From Qipengyuania flava (GTDB lineage Bacteria; Pseudomonadota; Alphaproteobacteria; Sphingomonadales; Sphingomonadaceae), in the NCBI RefSeq assembly GCF_011762005.1, contig NZ_JAASQU010000001.1, positions 744,001 through 808,000 on the forward strand: 64,000 bases of DNA, written 5' to 3'. Positions 48,734 through 59,800 of the stretch are shown one piece after another (position 1 is the stretch's first letter; the number at the start of each line of letters is the position of its first letter). A program made the translations under genes and the position numbers. A model generated the notes under the pieces. That model searched no databases. It saw only the letters and a program-made list of their open reading frames with translations, and was not told where the DNA came from.

Positions 48734-49833
48734 TCCCCGTCGAACTGGCCGGACGCAGCTATGAAGTCCGCGTCGCGGGTGGGCTGCTGGCCAATATCGC
48801 ACAAGAAGCGGGTGCTACCATCCGCAAGCCGCATGTCTGCATCGTGGCCGATGCGAACGCACGTGCACATTGGGGAGAAAGCCTCGCCCGGTCGCTTTCC
48901 TCTGCGGGCATTGAGGCTCGCTGGTACGACGTGGCCCCGGGCGAAGCGTCGAAAAGCTGGGACAGTCTCGCGCGGCTAACCGACTGGCTGCTCGGCCAGG
49001 GAGTCGAGCGCGGCGATCACGTTTTCGCGCTCGGTGGGGGCGTTGTCGGCGACCTCACCGGATTTGCCTGCGCGATACTCAAGCGCGGCTGCGGCTTCGT
49101 CCAGCTGCCGACCACCTTGCTGGCACAGGTCGACAGCTCGGTCGGGGGCAAGACCGCGATCAACACTGCTGCGGGCAAGAACCTCATCGGCGCCTTCCAC
49201 CAGCCATCGCTGGTGCTGGCAGATCCCGATGCGCTCGGCACGCTTCCCGCGCGCGAACTGCGCGCCGGCTACGCCGAAGTGCTCAAATACGGCGTGCTCG
49301 GCGATCGCGCCTTTTTCGACTGGCTGGAACAGTCTGGCAGCGCGGTGGTCGGGCTCGCACGCGCCGAGACCGAACATGCGGTCGCGGCGAGCGTCGCGGC
49401 GAAAGCGCGCATCGTCGCCGAAGACGAGCGCGAGACCAGCGGCGCTCGCGCACTGCTCAATCTTGGCCATACCTTCGGCCATGCGCTTGAAGCCGAAACG
49501 GGATTTTCCGACCGTCTGCTGCACGGCGAGGGCGTGGCACTGGGGATGGTGCTGGCAGCGCGCTATTCGGCGCGGCGCGGCACGATCGCGCTGGCCGATG
49601 CCGAGCGGGTCACCCGGGCTGTCGACGCTGCGGGCCTGCCCTCCGAGATCGCAGCGTTGGGTCTGGATTGCGATGGGCAAGCGCTGGCCGATCACATGCT
49701 GCATGACAAGAAGATGGACGCGGGCAAACTCCCCTTCATCCTGCTGCGCGAGATCGGCGATGCCTATCTCGCGCGCGACGTAGAACTGACCGATGTGGCC
49801 GCTTTTCTCGACGAGCAATTGCAGGCGCATTGA
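48724..49833 (+). CDS. aroB: 3-dehydroquinate synthase
   Basis: 369 residues from ATG 48724, overlapping aroK by ten bases. It converts DAHP to 3-dehydroquinate with NAD and a divalent metal. The NAD site LGGGVVGDLTGF, QLPTTLLAQVDSSVGGKTA, GYAEVLKYGVL and the metal-binding NLGHTFGHALE and LLHGEGVALGM are visible. The next gene (GNAT) begins just after. Confidence 0.96.
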   Translation: MAVIPVELAGRSYEVRVAGGLLANIAQEAGATIRKPHVCIVADANARAHWGESLARSLSSAGIEARWYDVAPGEASKSWDSLARLTDWLLGQGVERGDHVFALGGGVVGDLTGFACAILKRGCGFVQLPTTLLAQVDSSVGGKTAINTAAGKNLIGAFHQPSLVLADPDALGTLPARELRAGYAEVLKYGVLGDRAFFDWLEQSGSAVVGLARAETEHAVAASVAAKARIVAEDERETSGARALLNLGHTFGHALEAETGFSDRLLHGEGVALGMVLAARYSARRGTIALADAERVTRAVDAAGLPSEIAALGLDCDGQALADHMLHDKKMDAGKLPFILLREIGDAYLARDVELTDVAAFLDEQLQAH

Positions 49834-49865
49834 CCGCGGCCAGCTCCGCGCACATCGTGCCGGGC

Positions 49866-50342
49866 ATGGCTTTCGATATCCGCCCTGCCCGAGTTGCCGA
49901 TCCCGCTGTGCGTGATCTCGTTGGCTTTCACCAGCGCGACATGCTCGCCGTTTCCCCGCCGGGGACCAGCTTCGCGCTCGACGTCAGCGGGCTATCCGGT
50001 CCCGATGTGACACTGCTGGGGGCGTGGGATGACGACATGCTGGTCGGCATCGGGGCGATGAAGCGCCTGTCGTCCAACTGTGCCGAACTCAAATCCATGC
50101 GGACCCATTCCGATCATCTCGGTCGCGGCATCGCGCGGGCGATCTTGGAGGAATTGATCGCCATCGCCCGGTCTGACGGACTGGCGCGGCTGAGCCTGGA
50201 GACGGGTACCAATGAACGGTTCGCGCCGGCAATCGCGCTCTATACCAGGCGCGGCTTCGTCGCCGGCGAGGCTTTCGCACATTATGCCAATGGTCCGCAC
50301 AACCAGTGCTACCATCTCGAACTCGGCGAAGCCGCAGCCTGA
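49866..50342 (+). CDS. GNAT family N-acetyltransferase
   Basis: 158 residues from ATG 49866; a TTG at 49830 overlapping the aroB stop would add 12 residues and is an alternative. The acetyl-CoA loop is SDHLGRGIARAIL, followed by LSLETGTNERFAPAIALYTRRGF, typical of the YhhY/PaiA-like branch. The acceptor is unknown. It is likely co-transcribed with aroK-aroB and is followed by a strong hairpin. Confidence 0.87.
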   Translation: MAFDIRPARVADPAVRDLVGFHQRDMLAVSPPGTSFALDVSGLSGPDVTLLGAWDDDMLVGIGAMKRLSSNCAELKSMRTHSDHLGRGIARAILEELIAIARSDGLARLSLETGTNERFAPAIALYTRRGFVAGEAFAHYANGPHNQCYHLELGEAAA

Positions 50343-50411
50343 TCGTCTTCGCCCTGCTGCGAGGCACATTCGCGATCAGGCCGCTGGTCCCGAGAATGTA
50401 GGGCGAAGCGA

Positions 50412-50445
50412 AAAGCGCCGCGCAGGAACGCTCTCGCGGCGCTTT
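50412..50445. terminator. Bidirectional hairpin terminator
   Basis: AAAGCGCCGCG (50412-50422) pairs perfectly with CGCGGCGCTTT (50435-50445), an 11-bp stem. It lies between the convergent GNAT gene and pccA and can serve both. Confidence 0.75.
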
Positions 50446-50467
50446 CCGGATGAGGTGAGGAGGTAAT

Positions 50468-52534
50468 TTACTCGAGTTCGAGGATCACCGCGTCGACCGC
50501 AAGGCTTTCGCCCTCCTCGGCGTTGATCTTGCTAACCGTCGCCTGCTTCTCGGCGCGCAGGATGTTCTCCATCTTCATCGCCTCGACCGTGGCGAGCGGC
50601 TGCCCCGGCTGGACCTCTTCGCCTTCGCCCACATGCAGTTTCACCAGCAACCCCGGCATCGGGCAGATCAGCATCTTGGACAGATCGGGCGGGGTCTTCT
50701 CGATCATGTGCGCAGCAAGATGCGCGACCCGCGTCTGCAGGATGCGCAGGTGATGTGTCGCCCCCCGCGTGGTGATCGCATAACCGGTGCGCGTCGGCTT
50801 GAGCTGCAAAGTGTAACTCTCGACCGGCGCGGCATCCTCCGACGCATCGTTCGCGTAGAGCGCCACATCGACCATGGCTTCGCCTGGCGTGTACTGCATC
50901 TCGATCGTGACCTGTTCGCCGTCGACGGTCAGCGCATTCTCCTCGAGCCGGACCTCGTGCGAAGTCGAACCTTCTTCGCGCTCGCCGATACGCACGGTCC
51001 AGTCGCCGGGCGCATAGAGATCATCGGACAGCTGCCCTTCGACCCGCCGGGCGCGATCGGCATCGGCCGTGGCGATGACGCCGGCGACCGCCGCCAGCAC
51101 CTTGGTCAACTGCGGCGACGCGGGCGCACCGGTGAAGCCTTCGGGATATTCCTCGGCGATGAAGCCCGTGGTCAGTTCGCCCGAGCGGAACCGCTCGTGC
51201 TGCATGATCGCGCTGAGGAAATCGACATTGTGCCCCAGCCCTTCGATCCGGAACGCATCGAGCGCCGCGATCTGCAGATCGGCCGCCTCGTCGCGGGTCT
51301 TGCCCCAGGTCACAAGCTTGGCGATCATCGGGTCGTAGAACATCGACACCTCGCCGCCCTCGAAGACGCCATCGTCGACCCGCACGCCATGCTGGCCTCG
51401 GCGGCCGTTCGCTTCGCCGTCGTCGGTCCAGGGCTCGACCGGCGGCTGGTAGCGTACGAGACGCCCGGTCGAAGGCAGGAAGCCGCGGTAGGGATCTTCG
51501 GCATAGACGCGGTTCTCGATCGCCCAGCCATCGATACCGACATCGTCCTGCATCATGGCCAGCTTTTCGCCCGCTGCAACGCGTATCATTTGCTCGACAA
51601 GGTCTACGCCGGTGATCGCCTCGGTAACCGGATGCTCCACCTGCAGCCGCGTGTTCATTTCGAGGAAATAGAAGCTCTCGCCGGTCTTGTCCGCGCCGCT
51701 GACGATAAGCTCGACCGTACCCGCGCTGTGATAGCCGACCGCTTTCGACAGCGCGACGCACTGCTCGCCCATCGCCTTGCGCATTTTCGGGGTGACGAAT
51801 GGCGAAGGCGCTTCCTCGACCACCTTCTGGTGACGGCGCTGGATCGAGCACTCACGCTCGTTGAGATAGATCACATTGCCATGCGTATCGCCGAGGATCT
51901 GGATCTCGATGTGGCGCGGATCCTCGATGAACTTCTCGATGAAGACGCGATCGTCGCCAAAGCTGTTCAGGCCCTCGCGCTTGGTCGCCTCGAATCCCTC
52001 GCGCACGTCCTTTTCGCTATAGGCGAGCCGCATGCCCTTGCCGCCGCCGCCCGCGCTCGCCTTCATCATCACCGGGTAGCCGATGTCATTGGATATCTCG
52101 ACCGCATGGTCGGTATCGCGGATCTCCCCGACGAAGCCGGGGACGACGTTCACTCCCGCCTCGCGCGCGATCTTCTTGGACTCGATCTTGTCGCCCATCG
52201 CGGCGATCGCCTCGGCCGGCGGACCGATGAAGGCAATGTTCTCTTTCGCCAGCGCTTCGACGAAGCTCGCGCGCTCGGACAGGAAGCCATATCCCGGATG
52301 CACCGCCTCCGCGCCGGTTTGCTTGCACGCCGCAATGATCTTGTCGGCAACCAGATAGCTTTCCGACGCCTGAGCGGGGCCGATATGAACCGCCTCGTCG
52401 GCCATGCGGACGAAGGGCGCACGTGCATCCGCATCGGAGTAGACCGCCACGGTGGCGATACCCATGCGTTGGGCGGTCTTGATGACCCGGCAGGCGATTT
52501 CGCCGCGGTTGGCAATGAGGATTTTGGTAAACAT
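50468..52534 (-). CDS. pccA: Propionyl-CoA carboxylase, biotin-carrying alpha subunit
   Basis: 688 residues. Biotin carboxylase domain first (KILIANRGEIACRV, ATP-grasp loop ASAGGGGKGMRL, ERECSIQRRHQK, EMNTRLQVEHPVTE). A linking BT-type domain follows (about 450-600), then a biotinyl carrier domain with the biotin lysine at about residue 654 in VEAMKMEN. With PccB it makes (S)-methylmalonyl-CoA from propionyl-CoA. Length and the BT region separate it from AccC. The downstream set scpA, mce and pccB on the same strand supports propionate as substrate rather than 3-methylcrotonyl-CoA. Confidence 0.92.
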   Translation of the reverse strand: MFTKILIANRGEIACRVIKTAQRMGIATVAVYSDADARAPFVRMADEAVHIGPAQASESYLVADKIIAACKQTGAEAVHPGYGFLSERASFVEALAKENIAFIGPPAEAIAAMGDKIESKKIAREAGVNVVPGFVGEIRDTDHAVEISNDIGYPVMMKASAGGGGKGMRLAYSEKDVREGFEATKREGLNSFGDDRVFIEKFIEDPRHIEIQILGDTHGNVIYLNERECSIQRRHQKVVEEAPSPFVTPKMRKAMGEQCVALSKAVGYHSAGTVELIVSGADKTGESFYFLEMNTRLQVEHPVTEAITGVDLVEQMIRVAAGEKLAMMQDDVGIDGWAIENRVYAEDPYRGFLPSTGRLVRYQPPVEPWTDDGEANGRRGQHGVRVDDGVFEGGEVSMFYDPMIAKLVTWGKTRDEAADLQIAALDAFRIEGLGHNVDFLSAIMQHERFRSGELTTGFIAEEYPEGFTGAPASPQLTKVLAAVAGVIATADADRARRVEGQLSDDLYAPGDWTVRIGEREEGSTSHEVRLEENALTVDGEQVTIEMQYTPGEAMVDVALYANDASEDAAPVESYTLQLKPTRTGYAITTRGATHHLRILQTRVAHLAAHMIEKTPPDLSKMLICPMPGLLVKLHVGEGEEVQPGQPLATVEAMKMENILRAEKQATVSKINAEEGESLAVDAVILELE

Positions 52535-52555
52535 CTCTCGTCCCGTAATTCTTGT

Positions 52556-52927
52556 CTACTGGGTTATCAGGTCGCGCAGGTCGCGCGTGCGCTGCTTGGT
52601 CAGGTCGGTCATGCAGGTCGAGACCAGCAGCGATTCCATGCTTCCGCCACGGGCATAGTAACCCTCGGCGGTACAATGCGTATCCCGGTACGCGATCCAG
52701 GCGCGCTGGGCAGCCAGCAACGTTTCGAAATAGCCCGGCCGTCCGTCGTCGACGGGCTCGGCATCGCGGCGCTTCATCTCGGCTGCAGTAAGCTTCCATT
52801 GCGCATTGAGCTCGGCATCGTTTTCCTGGAATTCGAGCACCGCACAACGGTTCATTGCCATCTGCGTATAGGGATCCGCGCAATCGAGCGGCGCGCCTTG
52901 CATCAGCATCAGGACGGCAACAAGCAT
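52556..52927 (-). CDS. Small periplasmic protein, LprI-like (DUF1311)
   Basis: 123 residues from ATG 52927; a TTG at 52933 overlapping the metY stop is an alternative. A short signal peptide (MLVAVLMLMQGAP) precedes the mature part, which has four cysteines (LDCADP, NRCAVLE, DTHCTAEG, STCMTDLT). The C-terminal pattern W-x-x-YRD-x-x-C ... GGS ... C-x-x-x-LT-x-x-R is that of the LprI/DUF1311 family, some members of which inhibit lysozyme. Function here is not known. Squeezed between metY and pccA on the same strand. Confidence 0.8.
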   Translation of the reverse strand: MLVAVLMLMQGAPLDCADPYTQMAMNRCAVLEFQENDAELNAQWKLTAAEMKRRDAEPVDDGRPGYFETLLAAQRAWIAYRDTHCTAEGYYARGGSMESLLVSTCMTDLTKQRTRDLRDLITQ

Positions 52928-52929
52928 CG

Positions 52930-54216
<1,287 letters not shown>

Positions 54217-54228
54217 CGGCAGTTTCCT

Positions 54229-55248
54229 CTATTCGGCTGGTTCGCAGGCGCCTTGGCAGGACGCTGCACGCATCGGCTCTTCCTGTTGCAGAGCGGTAAG
54301 GCCGAGCTTGGCGAACAGCGCCGCGTCGGTGTCGTCGCCCGCATTGGGCGCGGTCAGCAGCTTGTCGCCCGTGAAAATCGAATTCGCCCCGGCCATGAAA
54401 CACAGTGCTTGCGCCGCCTCGCTCATGCTTTCGCGCCCGGCGGAGAGGCGAACCATGCTCATCGGCATGCAGATGCGCGCAACCGCGACCGTGCGGACGA
54501 ATTCGATATCGTCGATCTTCGCAAGCGGCGTGTCGACGAGCATGTCGCCCAGAACCGTGCCCTTGACCGGCACCAGCGCATTGACCGGCACGCTTTCGGG
54601 ATGGCGTTCGAGCGTGGCGAGCGTGTGGACGAAGCCGACGCGGTCGTCGCGCGTCTCGCCCATGCCCACGATCCCGCCGCTGCACACGTTGATTCCCGCA
54701 TCGCGCACGTTCTGCAACGTGTCGAGCCGGTCTTCATACTTGCGGCTGGAGATCACCCGCTCGTAATATTCCGGCCCGGTGTCGACATTGTGATTGTAGT
54801 AATCGAGGCCCGCCTCTTTCAGCATGTCCGCCTGTTTCGGCGTCAGCATGCCCAGCGTCATGCAGGTCTCCAGCCCCATCGCGCGCACGCCCTTCACGAT
54901 CTCGACGATCGCGGGCATGTCGCGGTCCTTGGGATTGCGCCAGGCGGCGCCCATGCAGAAGCGCTGGCTGCCCTGATCCTTCGCCTGCGCCGCGCGCTGG
55001 AGGACCGATTGCACCTCCATCAGCTTGGTCGCCTCGACCCCGCTGTCGGCCTTCACGCTCTGCGAACAATAGCCGCAATCTTCCGGGCATCCGCCGGTCT
55101 TGATCGAAAGCAATGTGCAGAGCTGCACCTGCTCGGGCGGATGGAATTCGCGATGGACCGTCGCAGCCTGGAACAGCAGTTCGGTGAACGGAAGATCGAA
55201 CAGCGCCGCGATCTCGTCACGGCTCCAGTCGGTACGGATATTGGTCAT
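54229..55248 (-). CDS. bioB: Biotin synthase
   Basis: 339 residues from ATG 55248, overlapping the DMT-permease stop as ATGA; the open frame upstream lies inside that gene. It is a radical SAM enzyme that inserts sulfur into dethiobiotin. The [4Fe-4S] cluster CxxxCxxC is [11 protein letters not shown], and [18 protein letters not shown] and [16 protein letters not shown] are family motifs. Other bio genes are not in the window. It supplies the biotin needed by PccA. Confidence 0.97.
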   Translation of the reverse strand: MTNIRTDWSRDEIAALFDLPFTELLFQAATVHREFHPPEQVQLCTLLSIKTGGCPEDCGYCSQSVKADSGVEATKLMEVQSVLQRAAQAKDQGSQRFCMGAAWRNPKDRDMPAIVEIVKGVRAMGLETCMTLGMLTPKQADMLKEAGLDYYNHNVDTGPEYYERVISSRKYEDRLDTLQNVRDAGINVCSGGIVGMGETRDDRVGFVHTLATLERHPESVPVNALVPVKGTVLGDMLVDTPLAKIDDIEFVRTVAVARICMPMSMVRLSAGRESMSEAAQALCFMAGANSIFTGDKLLTAPNAGDDTDAALFAKLGLTALQQEEPMRAASCQGACEPAE

Positions 55249-55706
55249 ACGGGTTTCCTGGCTAGGTAGAGGCCGACTGCCATGACTATCAGGCCCAGCG
55301 CACGCTTGGGGGTAATCGCACTCTGGATGGAGCCAAGCAGGCCGAAATGATCGATGATTGCCGCGGCGACGATCTGGCCGAGCAGCACGAAAAAGATCGC
55401 ATTGCCGAGGCCGATACGCGGGGCGGAGAATGCCACCGAAGTGGCGTAGAACAACATCACGAGCGCCCCGATCCACAACCACGGCCGTTCGAAGGTGAAG
55501 GCACTGGCAGCGGGGAAGCCGGTAAAGGCCAGCATCGCGCTGGCGATCACGAATCCAACCGCGAAAGTCACTGCGGTTGCGGCGACGGGGCCGCCAAGTT
55601 GCTGGCCCAGCGCGGCATTCAGCGCGGCAAAAACGGGAATGCCGAGTCCCGCGGCGAACATCATAGCCGCGATCGGTACGAAGGCGCTGGAGGTCGGCGC
55701 GCTCAT
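55245..55706 (-). CDS. Small DMT-family permease (YdcZ/DUF606-like)
   Basis: 153 residues with five hydrophobic segments. The [18 protein letters not shown] opening and [16 protein letters not shown] match the five-helix DUF606 branch of the drug/metabolite transporter superfamily, which acts as dimers. Coupled to bioB by ATGA. A biotin-precursor role is conceivable from position only. Confidence 0.82.
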   Translation of the reverse strand: MSAPTSSAFVPIAAMMFAAGLGIPVFAALNAALGQQLGGPVAATAVTFAVGFVIASAMLAFTGFPAASAFTFERPWLWIGALVMLFYATSVAFSAPRIGLGNAIFFVLLGQIVAAAIIDHFGLLGSIQSAITPKRALGLIVMAVGLYLARKPV

Positions 55707-55740
55707 GCGAGCCAGCCCGCGAAGACGGCAGGAAGCTGTG

Positions 55741-56601
55741 TCATTCGGCGTCCGCTTCCCGCATTTCGCATTCCACGGTCAAGCCATATTCGCCGAGCCA
55801 ATCCGCCTCGGTCGGCAGAAGGTACTGCAGGGCCTGCGGCAGCAATTGGTGCAGGCTGTTCGAATGGTGGACATGCGATACACGATAATCGGCGAAGCAA
55901 AAGCGCGCACCCAGTGTCTCGCGCAATTCCATCACCCCGGTCTCGGTGGCGCCACCTTCATCGGCCAGCGAGAGGAACAGCGGCGGTCGCGGCGTTCCGT
56001 CATCCGCCGGCGCCGCTCCTGCCAGCGCGCTGTCGTTCCACTGCAGGCTGGGCGAAAGCGCAGCATAGCCATCGAACAAATCGGGTTGTGCCAGCCAGGT
56101 TTCGACGACGAAGTGCCCCGCCGCGCTCTCGCCGACGATCATCGCACGGCCATCGTGACGATAGCGGGCGCGTAATATGGGAAGGACCGTCTCGGCCAGC
56201 CACGTGCGGAAAGCCTCGCTTTCGCCCGCGCTCGGATAGCGCTCGCGTTCCTCGTCGACTTGCGTGGGAGGCAGTAGTTCGCGCTGCCTGTCGACCGTCT
56301 CGACGCCGATCAGGATTGCCGGCTCACTCCGTCCCCAGAGCTGGTTCCAGCGCTCGACACCCAGAGAGAGGAAAAAGTCCTGCCCGATCCCGCCATCGAG
56401 AACCAGCACGAGTGGAAAGCGCTCTTCAGCCTGTTCATAGCCGCGCGGGAGCACGACATTGAGTTTCCGGTCGGCGTCGTGCGTCATGACCGTCAGCGCC
56501 TCACCGATCGTTATCGGTTCGGCGTCGGACACATGCTGCGCAGATGCGGACGCTGCCCAGACGAAGGCCAAAGCCGCCCCCGCTGCGGCGATGGACTTCA
56601 T
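55741..56601 (-). CDS. Secreted alpha/beta-hydrolase esterase (IroE/Esterase D-like)
   Basis: 286 residues from ATG 56601, which overlaps the scpA stop as ATGA. Signal peptide ending ASASAQH near residue 22. The fold is that of siderophore/feruloyl-type esterases (putative esterase family), with [22 protein letters not shown] early. The nucleophile elbow is VGESAAGHF, i.e. GxSxA rather than GxSxG. An acidic residue is in [12 protein letters not shown], and the catalytic His is probably in [12 protein letters not shown]. Predicted periplasmic. The substrate is unknown. Confidence 0.8.
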   Translation of the reverse strand: MKSIAAAGAALAFVWAASASAQHVSDAEPITIGEALTVMTHDADRKLNVVLPRGYEQAEERFPLVLVLDGGIGQDFFLSLGVERWNQLWGRSEPAILIGVETVDRQRELLPPTQVDEERERYPSAGESEAFRTWLAETVLPILRARYRHDGRAMIVGESAAGHFVVETWLAQPDLFDGYAALSPSLQWNDSALAGAAPADDGTPRPPLFLSLADEGGATETGVMELRETLGARFCFADYRVSHVHHSNSLHQLLPQALQYLLPTEADWLGEYGLTVECEMREADAE

Positions 56602-58757
56602 TCCGCTGCCTCGTCGAGGTTCTCGCCGGCAGGGGGCATATTGTGCCCCAACAGACGCAGCACATCTGCAGCGCATTCGACCACATTGCTGCCCGGACCG
56701 TAGATTCCCTGGACCCCGGCATCGCGCAGGAAATCGTAATCCTTCTGCGGGATCACCCCGCCTGCGATGACCTTGATGTCGGGTCGACCGGCTTCCTTGA
56801 GCAGGCCGATCAGTTCGGGGATCAGCGTCTTGTGCCCCGCCGCGAGACTGCTCGCTCCGATCGCATCGACGTCGTTCTCCAGTGCCATGTCGCGGGTTTC
56901 GGACGGCGTCTGGAACAGCGGCCCCGAGAGGACTTCGAAGCCCATGTCGGTGAACGCGCTGGCAATGACATTGGCGCCGCGGTCGTGGCCGTCCTGGCCC
57001 ATCTTGGCGACCATCAGCCGGGGCGCACGTCCGAGCCGGCGTTCGACCGCCTGCACACCCTCGACGACCTGCTGGTAGCGATCGTCTTCGGCATAGGCGG
57101 CGGCATAGACCCCGCGGACCGGCTTGGGGATCGTGTCGTAGCGGCCATAGGCGTCTTCCATCGCCTGGCTGATCTCGCCCAGCGTCGCATCGTGACGCGC
57201 CGCCTCGACCGCAAGGGCAAGCAGGTTCCCCTCGCGCTGGGCGGCCCCGCGTGCAAGCGCGTCCAGCGCAGCGCGGCAGGCAAAATCATCGCGCTTGGCG
57301 CGCACTTCCTCCAGCCGCGCGATCTGGCTCTGGCGGACCTTGTGGTTATCGATATCGAGCGTGTCGATCTCGTCTTCCTTGTCGCGGCGATACTTGTTCA
57401 CACCGACGATCACGGTTTCGCCGCGATCGACGCTGGCCTGCTTGGCTGCCGCGGCTTCCTCGATCTGCGCCTTGGGTTTCCCGCTGGCGACATATTCGGT
57501 CATCCCGCCCGCCGCCTCGACTTCCTCGAGCATGGCGCGCGCCTGTTCGACCAGCGCGGACGTAAGGCTTTCGATGTAATAGCTGCCCCCGAGCGGATCG
57601 GCGACATTGGTGATGCCGGTCTCTTCCTGGATCACCAATTGCGTGTTGCGCGCGATGCGGGCGCTGAAATCGGTCGGTAGTGCGATCGCTTCGTCCAGCG
57701 CGTTGGTGTGAAGGCTTTGCGTTCCACCCAGCACCGCCGCCATCGCTTCCACCGTGGTGCGGATAACATTGTTGTAGGGGTCCTGCTCCTGCAGGCTGAC
57801 GCCGCTGGTCTGGCAATGCGTGCGCAGCATCTTGGACTTGGGGTTCTGCGCCCCCAGCCCTTCCATGACATCGTGCCACAAATGGCGTGCGGCGCGCATC
57901 TTGGCGATCTCCATGAAGAAGTTCATGCCGATGCCCCAGAAGAAGGACAGGCGCGGCGCGAAGGCATCGATGTCGAGGCCAGCTTCCATCGCGCGCTTGG
58001 CGTATTCCTTGCCGTCGGCGATGGTGAAGGCCAGTTCCTGCACCGCAGTCGCCCCCGCCTCGTGCATATGATAGCCCGAGATCGAAATGCTGTTGAATTT
58101 CGGCATGTTGGCCGAAGTATATGCGATGATGTCCGAGATGATCCGCATGCTTGGTTCGGGCGGATAGATATAGGTGTTGCGGACCATGAACTCCTTGAGG
58201 ATGTCGTTCTGGATGGTCCCCGACAGCTTCTCCTGTGCCACGCCCTGACGCTCGCCCGCGACGATGTAGAACGCCATGACCGGGATGACCGCGCCGTTCA
58301 TGGTCATCGATACGCTCATCTGGTCGAGCGGGATCTGGTCGAACAGGATTTCCATGTCGCGCACAGTGTCGATCGCGACGCCCGCCTTGCCGACATCGCC
58401 GACCACGCGGCTGTGATCGCTGTCATAGCCGCGGTGCGTCGCGAGATCGAAAGCGACCGAGAGGCCCTTCTGCCCCGCCGCAAGATTACGGCGATAGAAA
58501 GCATTCGATTCTTCGGCCGTAGAGAAGCCCGCATACTGTCGGATGGTCCATGGGCGCCCGGTGTACATCGAGGCGTAGGGTCCACGCGTAAACGGCGCGA
58601 TGCCGGGGACGCCTGGATCGTCGAGCGCGGCCGTGTCCTCCGAGGTGTAGAGCGGTTTCACCGCGATACCTTCGGGGGTGTGCCAGGTGAGATCGCGCCC
58701 CTTCACTTCCTTGTCGGCGAGGGGCTTCCAGTCTTCATAGGTCGGCTTGTCGGTCAT
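56598..58757 (-). CDS. scpA: Methylmalonyl-CoA mutase
   Basis: 719 residues: a full single-chain mutase (alpha subunit type). It converts (R)-methylmalonyl-CoA to succinyl-CoA with adenosylcobalamin. The TIM-barrel part has [32 protein letters not shown] and [16 protein letters not shown]; the C-terminal B12 domain has [14 protein letters not shown] (DxHxxG, axial histidine) and [16 protein letters not shown]. It overlaps the esterase start as ATGA. The G-protein chaperone MeaB is not present nearby. Confidence 0.96.
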   Translation of the reverse strand: MTDKPTYEDWKPLADKEVKGRDLTWHTPEGIAVKPLYTSEDTAALDDPGVPGIAPFTRGPYASMYTGRPWTIRQYAGFSTAEESNAFYRRNLAAGQKGLSVAFDLATHRGYDSDHSRVVGDVGKAGVAIDTVRDMEILFDQIPLDQMSVSMTMNGAVIPVMAFYIVAGERQGVAQEKLSGTIQNDILKEFMVRNTYIYPPEPSMRIISDIIAYTSANMPKFNSISISGYHMHEAGATAVQELAFTIADGKEYAKRAMEAGLDIDAFAPRLSFFWGIGMNFFMEIAKMRAARHLWHDVMEGLGAQNPKSKMLRTHCQTSGVSLQEQDPYNNVIRTTVEAMAAVLGGTQSLHTNALDEAIALPTDFSARIARNTQLVIQEETGITNVADPLGGSYYIESLTSALVEQARAMLEEVEAAGGMTEYVASGKPKAQIEEAAAAKQASVDRGETVIVGVNKYRRDKEDEIDTLDIDNHKVRQSQIARLEEVRAKRDDFACRAALDALARGAAQREGNLLALAVEAARHDATLGEISQAMEDAYGRYDTIPKPVRGVYAAAYAEDDRYQQVVEGVQAVERRLGRAPRLMVAKMGQDGHDRGANVIASAFTDMGFEVLSGPLFQTPSETRDMALENDVDAIGASSLAAGHKTLIPELIGLLKEAGRPDIKVIAGGVIPQKDYDFLRDAGVQGIYGPGSNVVECAADVLRLLGHNMPPAGENLDEAAE

Positions 58758-58827
58758 GCGCGGTCCTAAACCACAATCGTATGCACAGGGAAAGGGCGGG
58801 CGCGGTGCAAACCGTTCTCTCCCGCCC

Positions 58828-58910
58828 TCACCCCCGCGTAGGCGGGGGTCCAGATGCCATTGCTATCGATAGCGAAGGCAGTTGTATTCCCGCCTTCGCG
58901 GGGATGACGA
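58828..58910. repeat. REP-like palindrome pair A
   Basis: Left unit: ACCCCCGC-GTAG-GCGGGGGT, perfect 8-bp hairpin at 58830-58849, flanked by TC and CCAG. Right unit near 58887-58910: TTCCCGC-CTTC-GCGGGGA, flanked by TGACGA. The reverse complement of the right unit is a variant of the left, so the two face each other, 37 bases apart. This is the layout of REP/BIME elements. It lies between scpA and the enoyl-CoA hydratase gene. Confidence 0.7.
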
Positions 58911-58930
58911 AGACTTGCGGTGTCCGCCTC

Positions 58931-59716
58931 TTACTCGCCCTTGAATTCCGGCTTGCGCTTCTGGAGGAAGGCCATGCCGCCCTCGGTCGCATCCTTGCTC
59001 GCACCGGCGGTGCGCTGGCCCTCGGCCTCGGCGAGCAGGACCTGCGTCAGATCGCCGTCGAGCGCGGTGGCGATGTTGCGCTTCATGGTGGCGTAAGCGA
59101 CCGTCGGGCCGTTGGCGAGTTTTTGCGCCAGCGCCTTGGCCTCTGCCAGCAGCGCATCGTCATCGACCGCCTTGTAAATCAGCCCCCAATCCTCTGCCTG
59201 TTCGGCGCCGATCTTCTCGCCCAGCATCATCATCCGCGTGGCGCGCGCGCGGCCGATCGCGCGGCTGAGCAGCCAGGTCGACCCGCCATCGGGCACGAGG
59301 CCGATATTGACGAAAGCCTGCAGAAAATAGGCGCTTTTGCCTGCGAGCACGAAGTCGCCCGCCAGCGCAAGGCTGCAGCCGACGCCCGCGGCGGGGCCGT
59401 TGACCGCGCAGATCACGGGCACATCGGCGCGTAAGACCTGGTTGATCGCCGGATTGTAGTGGTTCTGCAGCGCACGGTGGCTCCCGCCCTTGTTCTGCAG
59501 CGCGCTACCCTCGCCCCGCGCGGCGAGATCGGCGCCCGAGCAGAAGCCCTTGCCCGCACCGGTGATCAGCACCGCGCGGCTGTCGCCCAGATCGTAAAAC
59601 GCTGCGCCGATTTCATCCGCCATCTGCGGCGGCATCGCGTTCAGCCGGTCGGGCCGGTTGAGCGTGATGGTGGTCAGCGGGCCGTCCTTCTCGACGATGA
59701 TGGTTTCGTAGCTCAC
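58931..59716 (-). CDS. Enoyl-CoA hydratase/isomerase family protein
   Basis: 261 residues from GTG 59716, chosen because GGGAGAG lies four bases upstream; the open frame runs ten codons further but without a ribosome site. Crotonase fold with oxyanion-hole strings SGADLAARGEG and NGPAAGVGCSLALAGD, and the catalytic-site strand NIGLVPDGGSTWLL. The Asp in VPDGG resembles PaaG-type isomerases rather than classic hydratase with Glu, so beta-oxidation hydratase or an isomerase are both possible. C-terminal FLQKRKPEF is typical. Confidence 0.88.
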   Translation of the reverse strand: MSYETIIVEKDGPLTTITLNRPDRLNAMPPQMADEIGAAFYDLGDSRAVLITGAGKGFCSGADLAARGEGSALQNKGGSHRALQNHYNPAINQVLRADVPVICAVNGPAAGVGCSLALAGDFVLAGKSAYFLQAFVNIGLVPDGGSTWLLSRAIGRARATRMMMLGEKIGAEQAEDWGLIYKAVDDDALLAEAKALAQKLANGPTVAYATMKRNIATALDGDLTQVLLAEAEGQRTAGASKDATEGGMAFLQKRKPEFKGE

Positions 59717-59771
59717 GCGTCTCTCCCAAAGGTTTCTTTTCGCCACCGACCTTGGCTGCGATGACGCTTGC

Positions 59772-59788
59772 GCGCAAGGGGCTTGCGC
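59772..59788 (-). terminator. Short hairpin after the GST gene
   Basis: GCGCAAG-GGG-CTTGCGC, perfect 7-bp stem, 12 bases past the GST stop on the minus strand. No T-tract. It could end the GST transcript before the hydratase gene. Confidence 0.35.
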
Positions 59789-59800
59789 AGCGAACGGAGT

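Noticed and set aside
55703..55744. Tiny frame [13 protein letters not shown] between the esterase and the DMT permease
   Set aside because: Thirteen residues, no helix or ribosome site. Its ATGA overlap with the permease is likely chance.
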